From contig NZ_CP037864.1 of the NCBI RefSeq assembly GCF_004353845.1, positions 2,790,001 through 2,854,000 on the forward strand: 64,000 nt of DNA. The letters run 5' to 3'. A program made the position numbers and the translations under genes. The number at the start of each line of letters is the position of its first letter. The stretch's first letter is position 1. A model generated the notes under the pieces. That model had not been told where the DNA came from. It saw only the letters and a list, made by a program, of their open reading frames with translations, and did not search any database. Shown in pieces: positions 17,545 through 26,201 of this stretch. Source of the DNA: Citrobacter arsenatis (GTDB taxonomy: Bacteria > Pseudomonadota > Gammaproteobacteria > Enterobacterales > Enterobacteriaceae).

Positions 17545-18315
17545 TTATTTCGGAAGTTTGAGGAAGGCCTGCTGGCCGTGTTTGCGGATGTAGTCCGCTT
17601 TATCGCTGGCGCTCATTTCGGAACGTTTCAGGCTACCACCGCCGTTTGGCTTGTGTCCGCCCGCGCCAGTGCCTTCTGCGCGCGGGAACAGGTGCGGAGC
17701 CGTCTCCTTGAGTGACTCCGCCCACTCAAGCGGGCTAAGTGGGGTTTTGCCGTCTTTGCCGAACAGAACATCGCCATTTGCATCAACTGCTACGGCCTCG
17801 CCTTCGTCGTTGAGCTGGAATGTGCCTTTGGCACGAAGAATCAGATCGTCAGATGCTTCCGGCAACGCGCCAGTTTTCGCGGCTGCTGCTCGGATTGCAT
17901 CACCCAGGACGCGGTCCCGGAATTTGTTGGAGAACGCTTCCGCTTTGTCCGCGCGTTCATTTGCGGCTTTAATCTGCTTATCCACATCAGCACGCATGCG
18001 CTCGGTGCGCTTATCGAGCACCTCATCAATTTTTCCGGCGGCGATAAGCTTTGCCTCTTCATCGTCAGAAAAACGCTGGAGAATGCCGCGCACAGCGTCT
18101 GGATCGATACCTTCAAAGCGGGACAGGTTTTCTTTCTGCTGTTTGATGGTGCCCAGCAGTTCGCTATTTTTCGTTTTGAGTCCAGTGACTTCGCTGGTCA
18201 CCCGCTCATCAATTAGCTTCTGGATCTCAGGTGAGATTTCGATGCCGCCGCCACCGCCGCCCTCACCACCGTTTTCTGGTGCGTAATATTTCAGAAGCAT
18301 GTTTCGAATTAACAT
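17545..18315 (-). CDS. capsid scaffold protein (256 aa)
   Basis: A 256-aa hydrophilic helical protein. A glycine run follows the N-terminus, coiled coil spans about residues 28-130 (KTKNSELLGTIKQQKENL, RADVDKQIKAANERADKAEA), and a basic C-terminus ends AFLKLPK. Position directly before the coat gene and composition indicate scaffold; no protease motif is visible. The start at 18315 has GAGGGG six bases upstream, better than the in-frame ATG at 18300. Confidence 0.82.
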   Translation of the reverse strand: MLIRNMLLKYYAPENGGEGGGGGGIEISPEIQKLIDERVTSEVTGLKTKNSELLGTIKQQKENLSRFEGIDPDAVRGILQRFSDDEEAKLIAAGKIDEVLDKRTERMRADVDKQIKAANERADKAEAFSNKFRDRVLGDAIRAAAAKTGALPEASDDLILRAKGTFQLNDEGEAVAVDANGDVLFGKDGKTPLSPLEWAESLKETAPHLFPRAEGTGAGGHKPNGGGSLKRSEMSASDKADYIRKHGQQAFLKLPK

Positions 18316-18346
18316 AATTTCCCCTCGGGATTTCGTCGGGCCTCGC

Positions 18347-18373
18347 CCATAAAAAAGCCCCGGCGGATGCCAG
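18347..18373 (-). terminator. terminator between 61-aa gene and scaffold gene
   Basis: GC-rich hairpin GCCCTGGC/GCCGGGGC with loop ATCC and a run of six T residues on the minus strand. It lies within the late operon, so it again needs antitermination or serves to lower capsid-gene read-through. Confidence 0.7.
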
Positions 18374-18396
18374 GGCTCAGAGTGTTTGTTTAATGC

Positions 18397-18582
18397 TTAA
18401 TCAGGGTTTTTTAGTCGGGTGTAAACCGAGCCGATCAAGACGCCAATCATCCTGCCTTCAGGCGTAGCCTCGCCAGCCTCTTTGCAGATAGCGTCCAGTT
18501 GTTCGATAACGTCATCCGGCAAAGGCTCCATATGAGCCAGCTCTGACGCTTTTTTCAGGAACGGGAATGTTGTTTCAGCCAC
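18397..18582 (-). CDS. small phage protein (61 aa), unknown
   Basis: A 61-aa acidic protein starting MAETTFPFLKKASELAHMEP. It overlaps the 3' end of the head protein gene by 28 bases and is followed by a terminator. It looks like a small helical protein (DVIEQLDAICKEAGE); I do not recognise a function. Confidence 0.6.
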   Translation of the reverse strand: MAETTFPFLKKASELAHMEPLPDDVIEQLDAICKEAGEATPEGRMIGVLIGSVYTRLKNPD

Positions 18583-20282
18583 TTGAGGATCTCGGGGTTG
18601 ATAGTGTCTTTCTGGCCGCTCATAAACGCCGATACGACCTCAGCAAAAAGTTCTTTTGGTGCTTCTGCGGCGTAGGCGCTGAGAGCACGCCACCAGCCAG
18701 CATCATAAGCACTTTCAACCAGCGCACCAACTTCTGGCCGGGAATAATACAGATGGTGGCCAAGTTCATGCCACACGGTGCCCTTCACCGAGGCCACCGC
18801 AACATACGGCAACTCCGCAGGAGAAACATCCAGCACATCCTGAGACAACGAGGATGACGCGACCGATGGCCTGACCATCATTGTCATATCGATTCCAGCG
18901 CTGTTTTTCAGAATATTATCCCATTCGCTGCTGTCCATCGCCCACCTGGAAAGGTGCACGGTTCGTGAGGATGATTCATAAGCGCCAGCAGCAGACGTAG
19001 GAACATCCAAAGTGTTACCAAGCGCCGCCACGGGTTGGAGTCCGAACCTCTGGATCACATCGAAAGCAGCCTGTGCCGCCCGTTTTGCTTCATCCAGTGA
19101 TATGCCATCTGGGAACTTCACATCCTGCGCCACCCGCCCGGTCATCCACTCCACCAACTCATCCATAGAACGAGCTGATTCAATCGACGGCGCACCACCT
19201 GAACGCTCCTGGAGCTGTTCAAGGGTAATCCACTCGCCTTTATCCGTGAACATTTTCCCCAGGTCTATTTCCCCTGCGCGGAACATCCGTCCACGCTCAG
19301 AACCCAGAACCTGATCCTGCCGCTGCGGCGACTGGCGCTTCAGCCAATCGAGATACGTCGTCTTCGCCGGAACCTGTCCGTCCATGCTGGCGCGCGTGCC
19401 TTCGTCCATCTCATCAATATCGATGCCCAGTTCCCGCCATGACTTCAGGATCAGCGTTTCGCTTGAGCGGCAGCAGAAATGAATTTTCCCGGGGCCCTGC
19501 AAATACGGCACCTTATGCCCGACCGGTTTGTTATCCAGGGTGTAGCGCAGCAGGTCTCGAATAATGCAGTCGTGGCTGGTTTTATTGTCCAGCGTAGACA
19601 GCCACTGTTTACCTTTCACGATGTCGCTGTTGGCACTGGTGAAGCTGTTGCGTGCTGTGGCAGCCAGATGATTCACGGCTGTTTTAGCGATGCTGGCGGC
19701 GTTTGCCCTGCTCATCTGCAGCGCGCCGTCGCGATAATCTTTATTGCCGTGGCCGCGCACATTACGCGCGATGGCTTCCACCGTATCGCCGGCCAGATAT
19801 CCGCGGCGTATCGCGTTCGTGATACGCGCCAGCCTGTCCGACTCCAGATTACTCGCCCACTCACTAAGCAAACGCCCTTGGAAGGGCTGAGACATCGCGG
19901 CGGCGTAAACCATATCGGCGGTAATTCCCTGCATCGGATAACGGGAAAGAACCTGTGATGGCAGAAGGGAGTCGAACAGGCTCATCTGATAACTGGCCTC
20001 GTTCTTTGCCAGCGTCAATAGCTCATCCTGTAAACCAGTGTGCATCGATGCAACGGCCTGCTGGTTTAGCTCGCGCACACTGCCAAGCAGACTTTCAAGA
20101 CGCGTAACGGTGAAACTTTCAGGCGGCAGCTTGTCCAGCGCATCCAGCAGACGCGCCGACAGGTCAGCGTCTGTTTCGTTCAGCAGCTTAACCATCCGGT
20201 TAGCCACGCCCGTCGCATAACGGCTAATCCAGACGGAATGAGCAATGGCCTCATCCCGCAGGCTTTCGTTTACGGTTGCCAT
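18555..20282 (-). CDS. Mu-F-like minor head protein with C-terminal HEXXH domain
   Basis: A 575-aa protein. Residues about 150-300 form the head-morphogenesis (Mu gpF/SPP1 gp7) domain, with the Asn/Arg-rich RANAASIAKTAVNHLAATAR and a conserved Cys/His end, GPGKIHFCCRSSETLIL. Residues about 360-575 are an extra domain with WHELGHHLYYSRPE and, 30 residues on, APKELFAEVVSAF, the arrangement of a zinc metallopeptidase (His-Glu-x-x-His plus a downstream Glu). Head morphogenesis proteins often carry variable C-terminal enzymes that may be injected with DNA; that role is inference. It lies between portal and scaffold genes. Confidence 0.87.
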   Translation of the reverse strand: MATVNESLRDEAIAHSVWISRYATGVANRMVKLLNETDADLSARLLDALDKLPPESFTVTRLESLLGSVRELNQQAVASMHTGLQDELLTLAKNEASYQMSLFDSLLPSQVLSRYPMQGITADMVYAAAMSQPFQGRLLSEWASNLESDRLARITNAIRRGYLAGDTVEAIARNVRGHGNKDYRDGALQMSRANAASIAKTAVNHLAATARNSFTSANSDIVKGKQWLSTLDNKTSHDCIIRDLLRYTLDNKPVGHKVPYLQGPGKIHFCCRSSETLILKSWRELGIDIDEMDEGTRASMDGQVPAKTTYLDWLKRQSPQRQDQVLGSERGRMFRAGEIDLGKMFTDKGEWITLEQLQERSGGAPSIESARSMDELVEWMTGRVAQDVKFPDGISLDEAKRAAQAAFDVIQRFGLQPVAALGNTLDVPTSAAGAYESSSRTVHLSRWAMDSSEWDNILKNSAGIDMTMMVRPSVASSSLSQDVLDVSPAELPYVAVASVKGTVWHELGHHLYYSRPEVGALVESAYDAGWWRALSAYAAEAPKELFAEVVSAFMSGQKDTINPEILKWLKQHSRS

Positions 20283-20283
20283 A

Positions 20284-21672
20284 TCAGCCCCCGGTCAGCG
20301 TGGGAGCCTGATTGCGAAGCGCATCAAGCACATCATCCGGGCTGTCTGCCGGGTCGATGAGGTCGAGCTTCTGAAGCGCCCGAATCATATCGCTATCGCG
20401 CAGCGCGCCGGACTGCCAGGCATTCACAATAGCGGTTACCATGCCAGACTCGGCAACTTTCGCGATGAACTCCTGGTTGATGGTGTAGGCAGGCTCATCG
20501 CCTTTAATCCCCAGATACTTCGCGCACCAGCCCAGTGCCAGCGTGTAAGCCTCGGAAACGTTGGAGACGCAGATACCCAGTACTGACGTTGATGCACTCT
20601 GCTCGCCACTGGCCTGCGTCGCCGTTTTCGCCGTGGCGTTCTGCTCAATCAGACGTGCGCCAAGCTGCACCATGTAGTCGCGCTTACTGTCCATTGCCTC
20701 TTTCGCCAGCATGTTCGGCTGCGCCTGCGCATAGCCAAAAGAGCCCTCTTTAGGCAAAAGAAGTGGTGAGCGGGAACCGATTTTGACGCCTTTCTTTTCG
20801 AGGTGATCGCGCCAGTTGGTATCAAGCCCGGTTATGTACGGCTGGACCTGTCCGCAAAACCAGACGCTGTCCTCATAATCTGCGCTGTTGCGGTAATGAC
20901 CATGGTTAATTTCCACCAGCGCAGCCAGTGGTGAATCATCAATCGTCGGATCGTTGTTTTGGGCGCCAACAAACGTGAACGGGATTTCGTCCCAGTAACC
21001 CATTCCTTTTGGCTTAGGATGGTATTCGCTATCGACGGTATACGCTCCGCTTCCAGAGCCTCCTGCACGACGCCATACCCGGCATATAAACTTCGCATTC
21101 TCCAGCGCCAGCTCACGATACTGGGTCTCGTCCTTGTAAGCGTAACCGTCCGGCTCTTCTACACATTCACGAAGTACCACCAGCACCAGTTGATCGCGTC
21201 CGTTAATGCGCTTTGTTCGCCAGTTGATGATGTTCTCAGCCTGATAGCGGAGGATAATCGCTTCGTCGGACTCTGCAGCGTAATCGACGTAAATGCCCTC
21301 TCGCGCAACCTCCAGCACGTTCTCGGTCACCAGCTGCGACTGCTGGTAAATACTAGTACCGGCCCCGTCAGCATTGTCCAGCAGGTATTTCAGCTTTTCC
21401 GGACCGCTGAAGGTGGGGTCCTTTCGATACGCCATACCAAGCATGCCGATCTTCGTATTAGCGGCAATGGCATAGAATACCGCACGGCTCAGATAGTCCT
21501 CATTGCGCTTACGGTTGCGCGATGATTTATCGGTTGGGTCGAGATAAGGCAGGTACTTATTGCCCGCGGCTTTTACCGCCTCAACTCCTTTACAGAAATC
21601 ACGATATTTCTTCCAGGCAGCAGAAGCCGCCCGGTGTTCTGGTCGAACCCAGGTGATGTCGTCGTTTGCCAT
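20284..21672 (-). CDS. portal protein (DUF4055 type)
   Basis: A 462-aa protein starting MANDDITWVRPEHRAASAAW. The opening (YLPYLDP, RAVFYAIAANTKIGMLGMAY) and the C-terminal ATAKTATQASGEQSAS and LQKLDLIDP segments fit the DUF4055 portal family. It forms the dodecameric DNA channel at one vertex. It starts one base after the terminase large subunit gene ends. Confidence 0.85.
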   Translation of the reverse strand: MANDDITWVRPEHRAASAAWKKYRDFCKGVEAVKAAGNKYLPYLDPTDKSSRNRKRNEDYLSRAVFYAIAANTKIGMLGMAYRKDPTFSGPEKLKYLLDNADGAGTSIYQQSQLVTENVLEVAREGIYVDYAAESDEAIILRYQAENIINWRTKRINGRDQLVLVVLRECVEEPDGYAYKDETQYRELALENAKFICRVWRRAGGSGSGAYTVDSEYHPKPKGMGYWDEIPFTFVGAQNNDPTIDDSPLAALVEINHGHYRNSADYEDSVWFCGQVQPYITGLDTNWRDHLEKKGVKIGSRSPLLLPKEGSFGYAQAQPNMLAKEAMDSKRDYMVQLGARLIEQNATAKTATQASGEQSASTSVLGICVSNVSEAYTLALGWCAKYLGIKGDEPAYTINQEFIAKVAESGMVTAIVNAWQSGALRDSDMIRALQKLDLIDPADSPDDVLDALRNQAPTLTGG

Positions 21673-21673
21673 A

Positions 21674-22981
21674 TCAGAAGGTGGTGTCCATGGTGATTGA
21701 GTATGCTGGCTTCACGATCGGGTAATCCTTCACGATGAAGTACCCACCAGCATCATTGGGGTGATCGTTATCCGCTTTTTTGTCCGGCTCGCCGTTCGCC
21801 GCCCAGACTTGTTGTTCAAGGCTTTCGGTATAGACCGGGCAGTTTTGCACGTTAACCATATAGCGGCGTTCGCCGTTGGCGTTGCAGAACATGGCGTTCA
21901 TCGAGTTGATGCGGTCCTTAACCGGCGGGTTGGCATCATCAACAATGACGCTGAATCCGGCATCGTTGAGCTGAGCAATATCTGTCTTGCTGGCGTTCTG
22001 TGATTTGCGGGAGTCGCCTGATGCATCCGGATAGATGTAAATCTCCCGGCTCTTGACGTAGCGACCGTCCTCATAGCGCCAGAACTCTTCCTGTATGCGC
22101 TTAATCATCGCCGGCGTGTCGTAGATCTTCACCAGCTCACGAACAGCGCGCGGCAGGCCGTTTCGCTTAACGTGAACAATCGCGGCCATTTTTCCCACGT
22201 TGAAGTCCATGCCGATAAACAGCGGATCCCCATCCTGAATCTCGTCAGAACAGTTATTCAGCTTACGGTTGAAAGTGTGGTAAATAGTCCCGCTGTTGAG
22301 GTTGGTGAATTTCCCTCGCAGGTATGCCTGAATCAGTTCATCCGGATAAGAACTCAACAGTGACGGGATGTAATCCGCGGGCAGGTTCTTCGCGTTATCG
22401 AACGTGCTGGCCTGTATCAGACCGTACAGGGCCGAGAGCTCTGGTTTTTCACGCCCCGCCTTCACAAACTGCTGGTAGACGAATTTAAACCCTTCCGGCG
22501 TGGTCGTGACGTCAATACCGTTACGCAGCCCATCAACCTTGTAACGCATACGGGCGATGATTTTTCGCCACGCCTGCTGCGCTTTGGCGGCTGCCATCAC
22601 GTCCAGCTCATCCACCATCGCGTTACCGATTTTGAAACCAACTATCGAGCCGGGCTTCTCCATTGAGCGGCAGATTGTGGTCCCGCGGAACCGTCGCCCC
22701 TCGTAGAAGTGAACCTCTTTGTTCCCCTCATTAATTTTGACGCTCAGCCCCCAGTCAAAGGCCACCTCTTCTATCGTCGGGTAAAAAATGTCACGAATCT
22801 GCGGGTACGTCGGCGCGAAATACCCCTGGTTGATTTTCGGGTGCTCCCACATCCCCTTACAGATGCCGCCACAACCCACCCACGTCTTACCGGAACCGAA
22901 CCCGGCAACGTAGGCTTTAAACTTATGTTCCATCGCGAGGAAGCGCGCCTGAGGAATATTAAGTGTCGGGCTGATCCCCAT
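21674..22981 (-). CDS. terminase large subunit
   Basis: A 435-aa packaging motor ATPase/nuclease. Walker A is AGFGSGKTWVG near residue 28-38, Walker B is GNAMVDELDVM, and the nuclease acidic residues lie in FIGMDFNVGKMAA, IYPDASGDSR and DHPNDAGGYFI. It overlaps the small subunit gene by 23 bases. Typical of headful-type TerL proteins, though packaging mode cannot be read with certainty. Confidence 0.93.
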   Translation of the reverse strand: MGISPTLNIPQARFLAMEHKFKAYVAGFGSGKTWVGCGGICKGMWEHPKINQGYFAPTYPQIRDIFYPTIEEVAFDWGLSVKINEGNKEVHFYEGRRFRGTTICRSMEKPGSIVGFKIGNAMVDELDVMAAAKAQQAWRKIIARMRYKVDGLRNGIDVTTTPEGFKFVYQQFVKAGREKPELSALYGLIQASTFDNAKNLPADYIPSLLSSYPDELIQAYLRGKFTNLNSGTIYHTFNRKLNNCSDEIQDGDPLFIGMDFNVGKMAAIVHVKRNGLPRAVRELVKIYDTPAMIKRIQEEFWRYEDGRYVKSREIYIYPDASGDSRKSQNASKTDIAQLNDAGFSVIVDDANPPVKDRINSMNAMFCNANGERRYMVNVQNCPVYTESLEQQVWAANGEPDKKADNDHPNDAGGYFIVKDYPIVKPAYSITMDTTF

Positions 22982-23939
22982 CGTCTGCCCTCGCGTCCAC
23001 TACGTTGATATTGATCTGCACTGGCGTTGGTTCGTCATCGTCACCATCACCGGCCAGCTCTTTGCGGAGTTTCTCAATCTCCAGCTGTCGGCGGTCGATT
23101 TCGATTTGCTGGAGGCGCTGCGCGAATTCGCTATTGGCCAGGCCCAGGCGCTTAATTACGGCTTCGTACATCCGCTCGCGGCTGATTGCTGTTATCTCGA
23201 CACCATTCTTCCCCAGCTTGACGCCGGAATATGCCAAAGCAGCATCAGGGGAAAGTTTCCGGGTGTCTGCGAAATATGGCTGGCCTATTCCGTCGCCATT
23301 GCAGCGCGGGCAGGTAGGGTTAGGCTCACGGGTGTGGTCATATCCATAGCCTCCCACGTCGACTGGCTCACGCTTATCGCGTTCTGTAGCTTCCAGCCGC
23401 TTCTCTTCAAACTCCACGGCATCACGCCACTGATATTGATAACCGAAGCCCCAGCAGTAACGACACGCACCACGGCGATACTGCGAAAGCTGGTTTGCAT
23501 CGAAGGTGGCTAGCTGCCACATCTGCGCGAGGACCTCATCGGCACTGCCAAGCGTGCGCGCAATAGAGGCTTTCTGCTGCTGCGCAATGGCCTGAGCAAC
23601 GTTAGGATTCGATATGAGTTGACGACCGTAGTTTGGGTCACTATAACCAGCACGTGCAGCGGCAGCGGTGGCGTTGTTGTCCTTAAGGTACTCCGCGACA
23701 AATAAGCGCTGCTGAGCAGTAAGTCCATCATCATCCACCAGCTCATTTGCGCTTTTATCTTTCTGCGCAGTGCGCATTTTTTTCTGCGCAGTTTTTTGCG
23801 CAGTTGGCCTTTTGATATAGCGCCGCGCAGATGTGTAATTCAGTCCCTGCGCTTCACACCATTCCTTTGGTGATACGCCGGTTGCGGCATGGTCGGCGAG
23901 GAACTGGTGTCGCAGTGCTCCCCAGTCCGGTTTTGCCAT
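22959..23939 (-). CDS. terminase small subunit (326 aa)
   Basis: A 326-aa DNA-recognition subunit. The N-terminal 40 residues (MAKPDWGALRHQFL, WCEAQGLNYTSARRYIK) are a helix-turn-helix. A second terminase-small domain follows near residue 75 (LTAQQRLFVAEYLKDNNATA, AARAGYSDPN). A CxxC...CxxC zinc-binding insert (CRYCWGFGYQYQW, CPRCNGDG) lies near 155-220. The C-terminus is charged. It is the first gene of the packaging operon. Two decayed relatives lie upstream at 24792-24989 and 25147-25242. Confidence 0.88.
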   Translation of the reverse strand: MAKPDWGALRHQFLADHAATGVSPKEWCEAQGLNYTSARRYIKRPTAQKTAQKKMRTAQKDKSANELVDDDGLTAQQRLFVAEYLKDNNATAAAARAGYSDPNYGRQLISNPNVAQAIAQQQKASIARTLGSADEVLAQMWQLATFDANQLSQYRRGACRYCWGFGYQYQWRDAVEFEEKRLEATERDKREPVDVGGYGYDHTREPNPTCPRCNGDGIGQPYFADTRKLSPDAALAYSGVKLGKNGVEITAISRERMYEAVIKRLGLANSEFAQRLQQIEIDRRQLEIEKLRKELAGDGDDDEPTPVQININVVDARADDGDQPDT

Positions 23940-24006
23940 AAATTCCTCTGGATAGTTCCGTTAAACAAGGCGATAGTAATCGTTCAAATCAATGAGATAA
24001 AAATTT

Positions 24007-24273
24007 ATGATTGTTAATGAAGAATTTGTTTTTCAGACGTCTACGGTCCATCCTGGCGAAAGATTCTATGTAGTTAACGCATTAAGAGGCGACCAGCCCG
24101 TTGATGAAAATGGGTATCTTGTCATGGTTAATGAATGCGGGGACAGAGTGGCTTATCGAGCACCAGGTAATGAATGGCAGCGTGATGCGATGCTTATCGC
24201 CGGATATAACACTCTGATTCCCATGTACAAGAATGCAATAAAAATAGCAATTCCGCCTCTTGAGAATGAGTAA
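24007..24273 (+). CDS. hypothetical phage protein (88 aa)
   Basis: An 88-aa protein starting MIVNEEFVFQTSTVHPGERF with no recognisable domain. It is on the plus strand, opposite to the packaging operon, which suggests an independently expressed accessory gene. The N-terminal half appears beta-rich. No strong ribosome site precedes the ATG, only an A-rich stretch. Confidence 0.5.
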   Translation: MIVNEEFVFQTSTVHPGERFYVVNALRGDQPVDENGYLVMVNECGDRVAYRAPGNEWQRDAMLIAGYNTLIPMYKNAIKIAIPPLENE

Positions 24274-24333
24274 TTACAGGTATAGCCATTTTTGTTACGC
24301 CATTACGATGGGCCTACCCATGGTAATGGCAAT

Positions 24334-24353
24334 AAAAAACCGCCCGTAGGCGG
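24334..24353 (-). terminator. terminator after 74-aa gene
   Basis: Hairpin AACCGCC/GGCGGTT with loop TACG and a TTTTTT tail on the minus strand, directly at the stop of the 74-aa gene. Confidence 0.8.
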
Positions 24354-24578
24354 TTAAGTATCAATTTCTTCCTTGCTAGTCCAAACTCTAAAGTATCTTA
24401 CATAGCGCCCGTTGTTCACCATATCGCCAGGCGTATAAGCATATTCCCAGCCTTTCCTTTTAATCTCCTCAAGAGCCTTTTGCTCTTCAAGATGCATGAA
24501 GTGCTGATCTTTAATTTGCTCGTAGGTATAAACACCAACCCTGAAGTCTGTAACGGGCCGCTTATTCAATAATTCCAT
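24354..24578 (-). CDS. hypothetical phage protein (74 aa)
   Basis: A 74-aa protein starting MELLNKRPVTDFRVGVYTYE. It contains a charged helix LEEQKALEEIKRKGWEYAYT and a basic-aromatic end RYVRYFRVWTSKE. A GAGGTAA-type ribosome site precedes the start and a strong terminator follows, so it is a self-contained transcription unit. Function unknown. Confidence 0.6.
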   Translation of the reverse strand: MELLNKRPVTDFRVGVYTYEQIKDQHFMHLEEQKALEEIKRKGWEYAYTPGDMVNNGRYVRYFRVWTSKEEIDT

Positions 24579-24625
24579 TGTTTACCTCCCTCTGCTATGA
24601 GAAAGGAAACGTATCATATCTTACC

Positions 24626-24663
24626 CCATTATCAAGCTCACCCGCAGATGAGCTTGATAATGG
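24626..24663. repeat. perfect 15-bp inverted repeat
   Basis: Arms 24626-24640 and 24649-24663 are exact reverse complements, separated by 8 bases. There is no T-run on either side, so it is not a standard intrinsic terminator. It lies in the 213-base gap between the 74-aa gene and a decayed terminase fragment; I see no gene in that gap. Confidence 0.75.
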
Positions 24664-24791
24664 CTTTCTCAGATGGTTGGATTTCGGTGCAATACTCTTT
24701 GCCTAGCGCAAACTTCACAGGCTGTGATTCAAGGATGCCCGCACTTCCTGCGCAGTTTCGCCATCTGCAGGTGCTGCTTTTTCAACCACAA

Positions 24792-24989
24792 TCACCTGTG
24801 GCATCTGGCGTTGCGCAGTTTTGCACACTTATCTCTTCTCAGTTTTTGCGCAGAAGGTTTTTTGATATATCGACGGGCGGTAGCATAGTTCAGTCCCTGC
24901 GCTTCGCACCAGTCTTTAGGTGATATACCGGTTTTGGCATGCTCGGCGAGGAACTGGTCTTGCAGCGCTCCCCAGTCCGGTTTTGCCAT
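24792..24989 (-). pseudogene. truncated duplicate of terminase small N-terminus
   Basis: The 65 codons begin MAKPDWGALQDQFLAEHAKT and continue with SPKDWCEAQGLNYATARRYI, nearly identical to the first 55 residues of the intact small subunit at 22959-23939. After KPSAQK the sequence leaves the family and stops. A different frame just downstream reads MPQVIVVEKAAPADGETAQE, which may be the relic of a joined domain. The helix-turn-helix is complete, so the short protein could still bind DNA if made. Confidence 0.7.
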
Positions 24990-25017
24990 GATTATGTCCT
25001 ATGGTTAAAGCCATTAA

Positions 25018-25041
25018 AAAAGCCACTCGATAGTGGCCTTT
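25018..25041 (-). terminator. terminator upstream of terminase fragment
   Basis: Hairpin GCCACT/AGTGGC with loop ATCG followed on the minus strand by six T residues. It would end transcripts coming from the 25147-25242 relic. Confidence 0.75.
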
Positions 25042-25146
25042 GTGATGGCAATCTTTGCTTCAAACGTGGCTATTCATTTGGATACCCCGACTTTATGCTG
25101 ACCATCACAATTGGCCTACCACGCTTTGTTATGCGTCGGTCTGGTT

Positions 25147-25242
25147 CTAGCCTTTGATGATGGAGAGACATAATTTCTGTTGAAGTGGAGCCAGCACATC
25201 GAAAACAAGCTGCTGCTCTGCAGGGAGCTTTTTCGATGCCAT
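25147..25242 (-). pseudogene. decayed terminase-small-like fragment
   Basis: Reads MASKKLPAEQQLVFDVLAPL then QQKLCLSIIKG, stop, and in the same frame NQTDA, stop, QSVVGQL. The pattern (LxPLQxKLCLxxIKG, NQTDAY) is that of N-terminal helices of phage terminase small subunits, with TAG and TAA stops where Met and Tyr codons would be expected. The call rests on motif resemblance. The rest of 24990-25309 holds only a terminator and nothing else I can name. Confidence 0.5.
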
Positions 25243-25309
25243 AGGTACCTTCCTCTTACAAAGGTTCGTGCTATATTAGAAATCAACAACTTGATTTAAA
25301 GGAACAGAT

Positions 25310-25693
25310 ATGGAACAGAAGCCTGCTATATATATCGGACGTGCCCGCTCTGCGATTGTAGAAGACAATGATATTTACGGTTGCGAGAGGGGTATACACA
25401 TAGAGGAAGCAATAACTGCATCAGTCAAACGCAACAAAATATTATCATCTGAAGCGCTTTCTCATATCGACAAAATCAGGAGCATTCTTTTAGACAACGC
25501 TGCCACACTTGAGCGAGAAATTGGAACTGAAAACAAAGATAAGGTTCTTTCGGCGGTCAATGAATTACCTAATAGCAGAGACTCCGAAGCTCTTGATAAG
25601 TTATTAACAATTTCAAGCCTATGTTCGAACGCAGTCACTATCTGGCCTGTTATAAAACCGATTGTTATTAGCTTAATCGGAGCTGTTAGTTAG
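25310..25693 (+). CDS. hypothetical accessory protein with C-terminal helix (127 aa)
   Basis: A 127-aa protein starting MEQKPAIYIGRARSAIVEDN. A hydrophobic C-terminus (IWPVIKPIVISLIGAVS) could be a membrane segment. The middle is helical and charged. An AAAGGAAC ribosome site lies 8 bases upstream, and the gene runs opposite to the lysis genes, in an AT-richer context than its neighbours. Function unknown; a moron is plausible. Confidence 0.6.
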   Translation: MEQKPAIYIGRARSAIVEDNDIYGCERGIHIEEAITASVKRNKILSSEALSHIDKIRSILLDNAATLEREIGTENKDKVLSAVNELPNSRDSEALDKLLTISSLCSNAVTIWPVIKPIVISLIGAVS

Positions 25694-25801
25694 ACTTCCA
25701 TCATAAAATGTATTTTCGATGCAAATCTAACCTCTTTGTTAGCATGCAAATATGTGCTCTGCGGGCAACATAAAACCGTAAAACTGAATAAGCTTTGAAA
25801 A

Positions 25802-26008
25802 TCATTCGCAATTTGACTGCCATGCTTTGTTGTACGCCAGCACATCACGTTTGGTCTGCTTGTCCATAACGTCAATGTCATGGTCGGTCAGATAGATGGG
25901 CTTAACCCAGTCGCAAGCAGTATCAACGACAACCGGGACGCTTCCACGATTCCCGCAGCTCGCGATCAACATCGTCATCAGGCATATGGCTAACAGTCTG
26001 CTGTACAT
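25802..26008 (-). CDS. Rz1-like outer-membrane spanin lipoprotein
   Basis: A 68-aa lipoprotein. The signal MYSRLLAICLMTMLIASC has lipobox LIAS-C with Gly/Asn after the cysteine, as expected for outer-membrane sorting. The gene starts inside the Rz-like gene in another frame, the classic embedded Rz/Rz1 design, and ends beyond it. With Rz it would fuse inner and outer membranes at lysis. Confidence 0.82.
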   Translation of the reverse strand: MYSRLLAICLMTMLIASCGNRGSVPVVVDTACDWVKPIYLTDHDIDVMDKQTKRDVLAYNKAWQSNCE

Positions 26009-26201
26009 TGCTGGCCTCTTTGGTTACTTCGACGCGGCGTTCTACGGCTGCCTTGGTGGCTGCGGCATTATCGTCGGTGCGCTGTTTATCTGATTTGGCT
26101 TCGGCTTTTTCGCGTCCACGCATGCTGCCCAGGCCGAAAGCACCGAGAATGAGCAATGCGAAGGTACCGATAGCAGCCAGAATAGCTTTCAGTTTCGTCA
26201 T
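25923..26201 (-). CDS. Rz-like inner-membrane spanin
   Basis: A 92-aa protein with an N-terminal membrane helix (LKAILAAIGTFALLILGAFG) followed by a charged coiled coil (GREKAEAKSDKQRTDDNAAA). It is a short i-spanin. Its start overlaps the endolysin stop by 4 bases and its 3' half overlaps the Rz1-like gene. Confidence 0.82.
   Translation of the reverse strand: MTKLKAILAAIGTFALLILGAFGLGSMRGREKAEAKSDKQRTDDNAAATKAAVERRVEVTKEASNVQQTVSHMPDDDVDRELRESWKRPGCR

Noticed and set aside
16553..17593. 346-codon plus-strand frame across the capsid gene
   Set aside because: Exact antisense shadow of a well-supported capsid gene; composition is that of a reversed coding strand.
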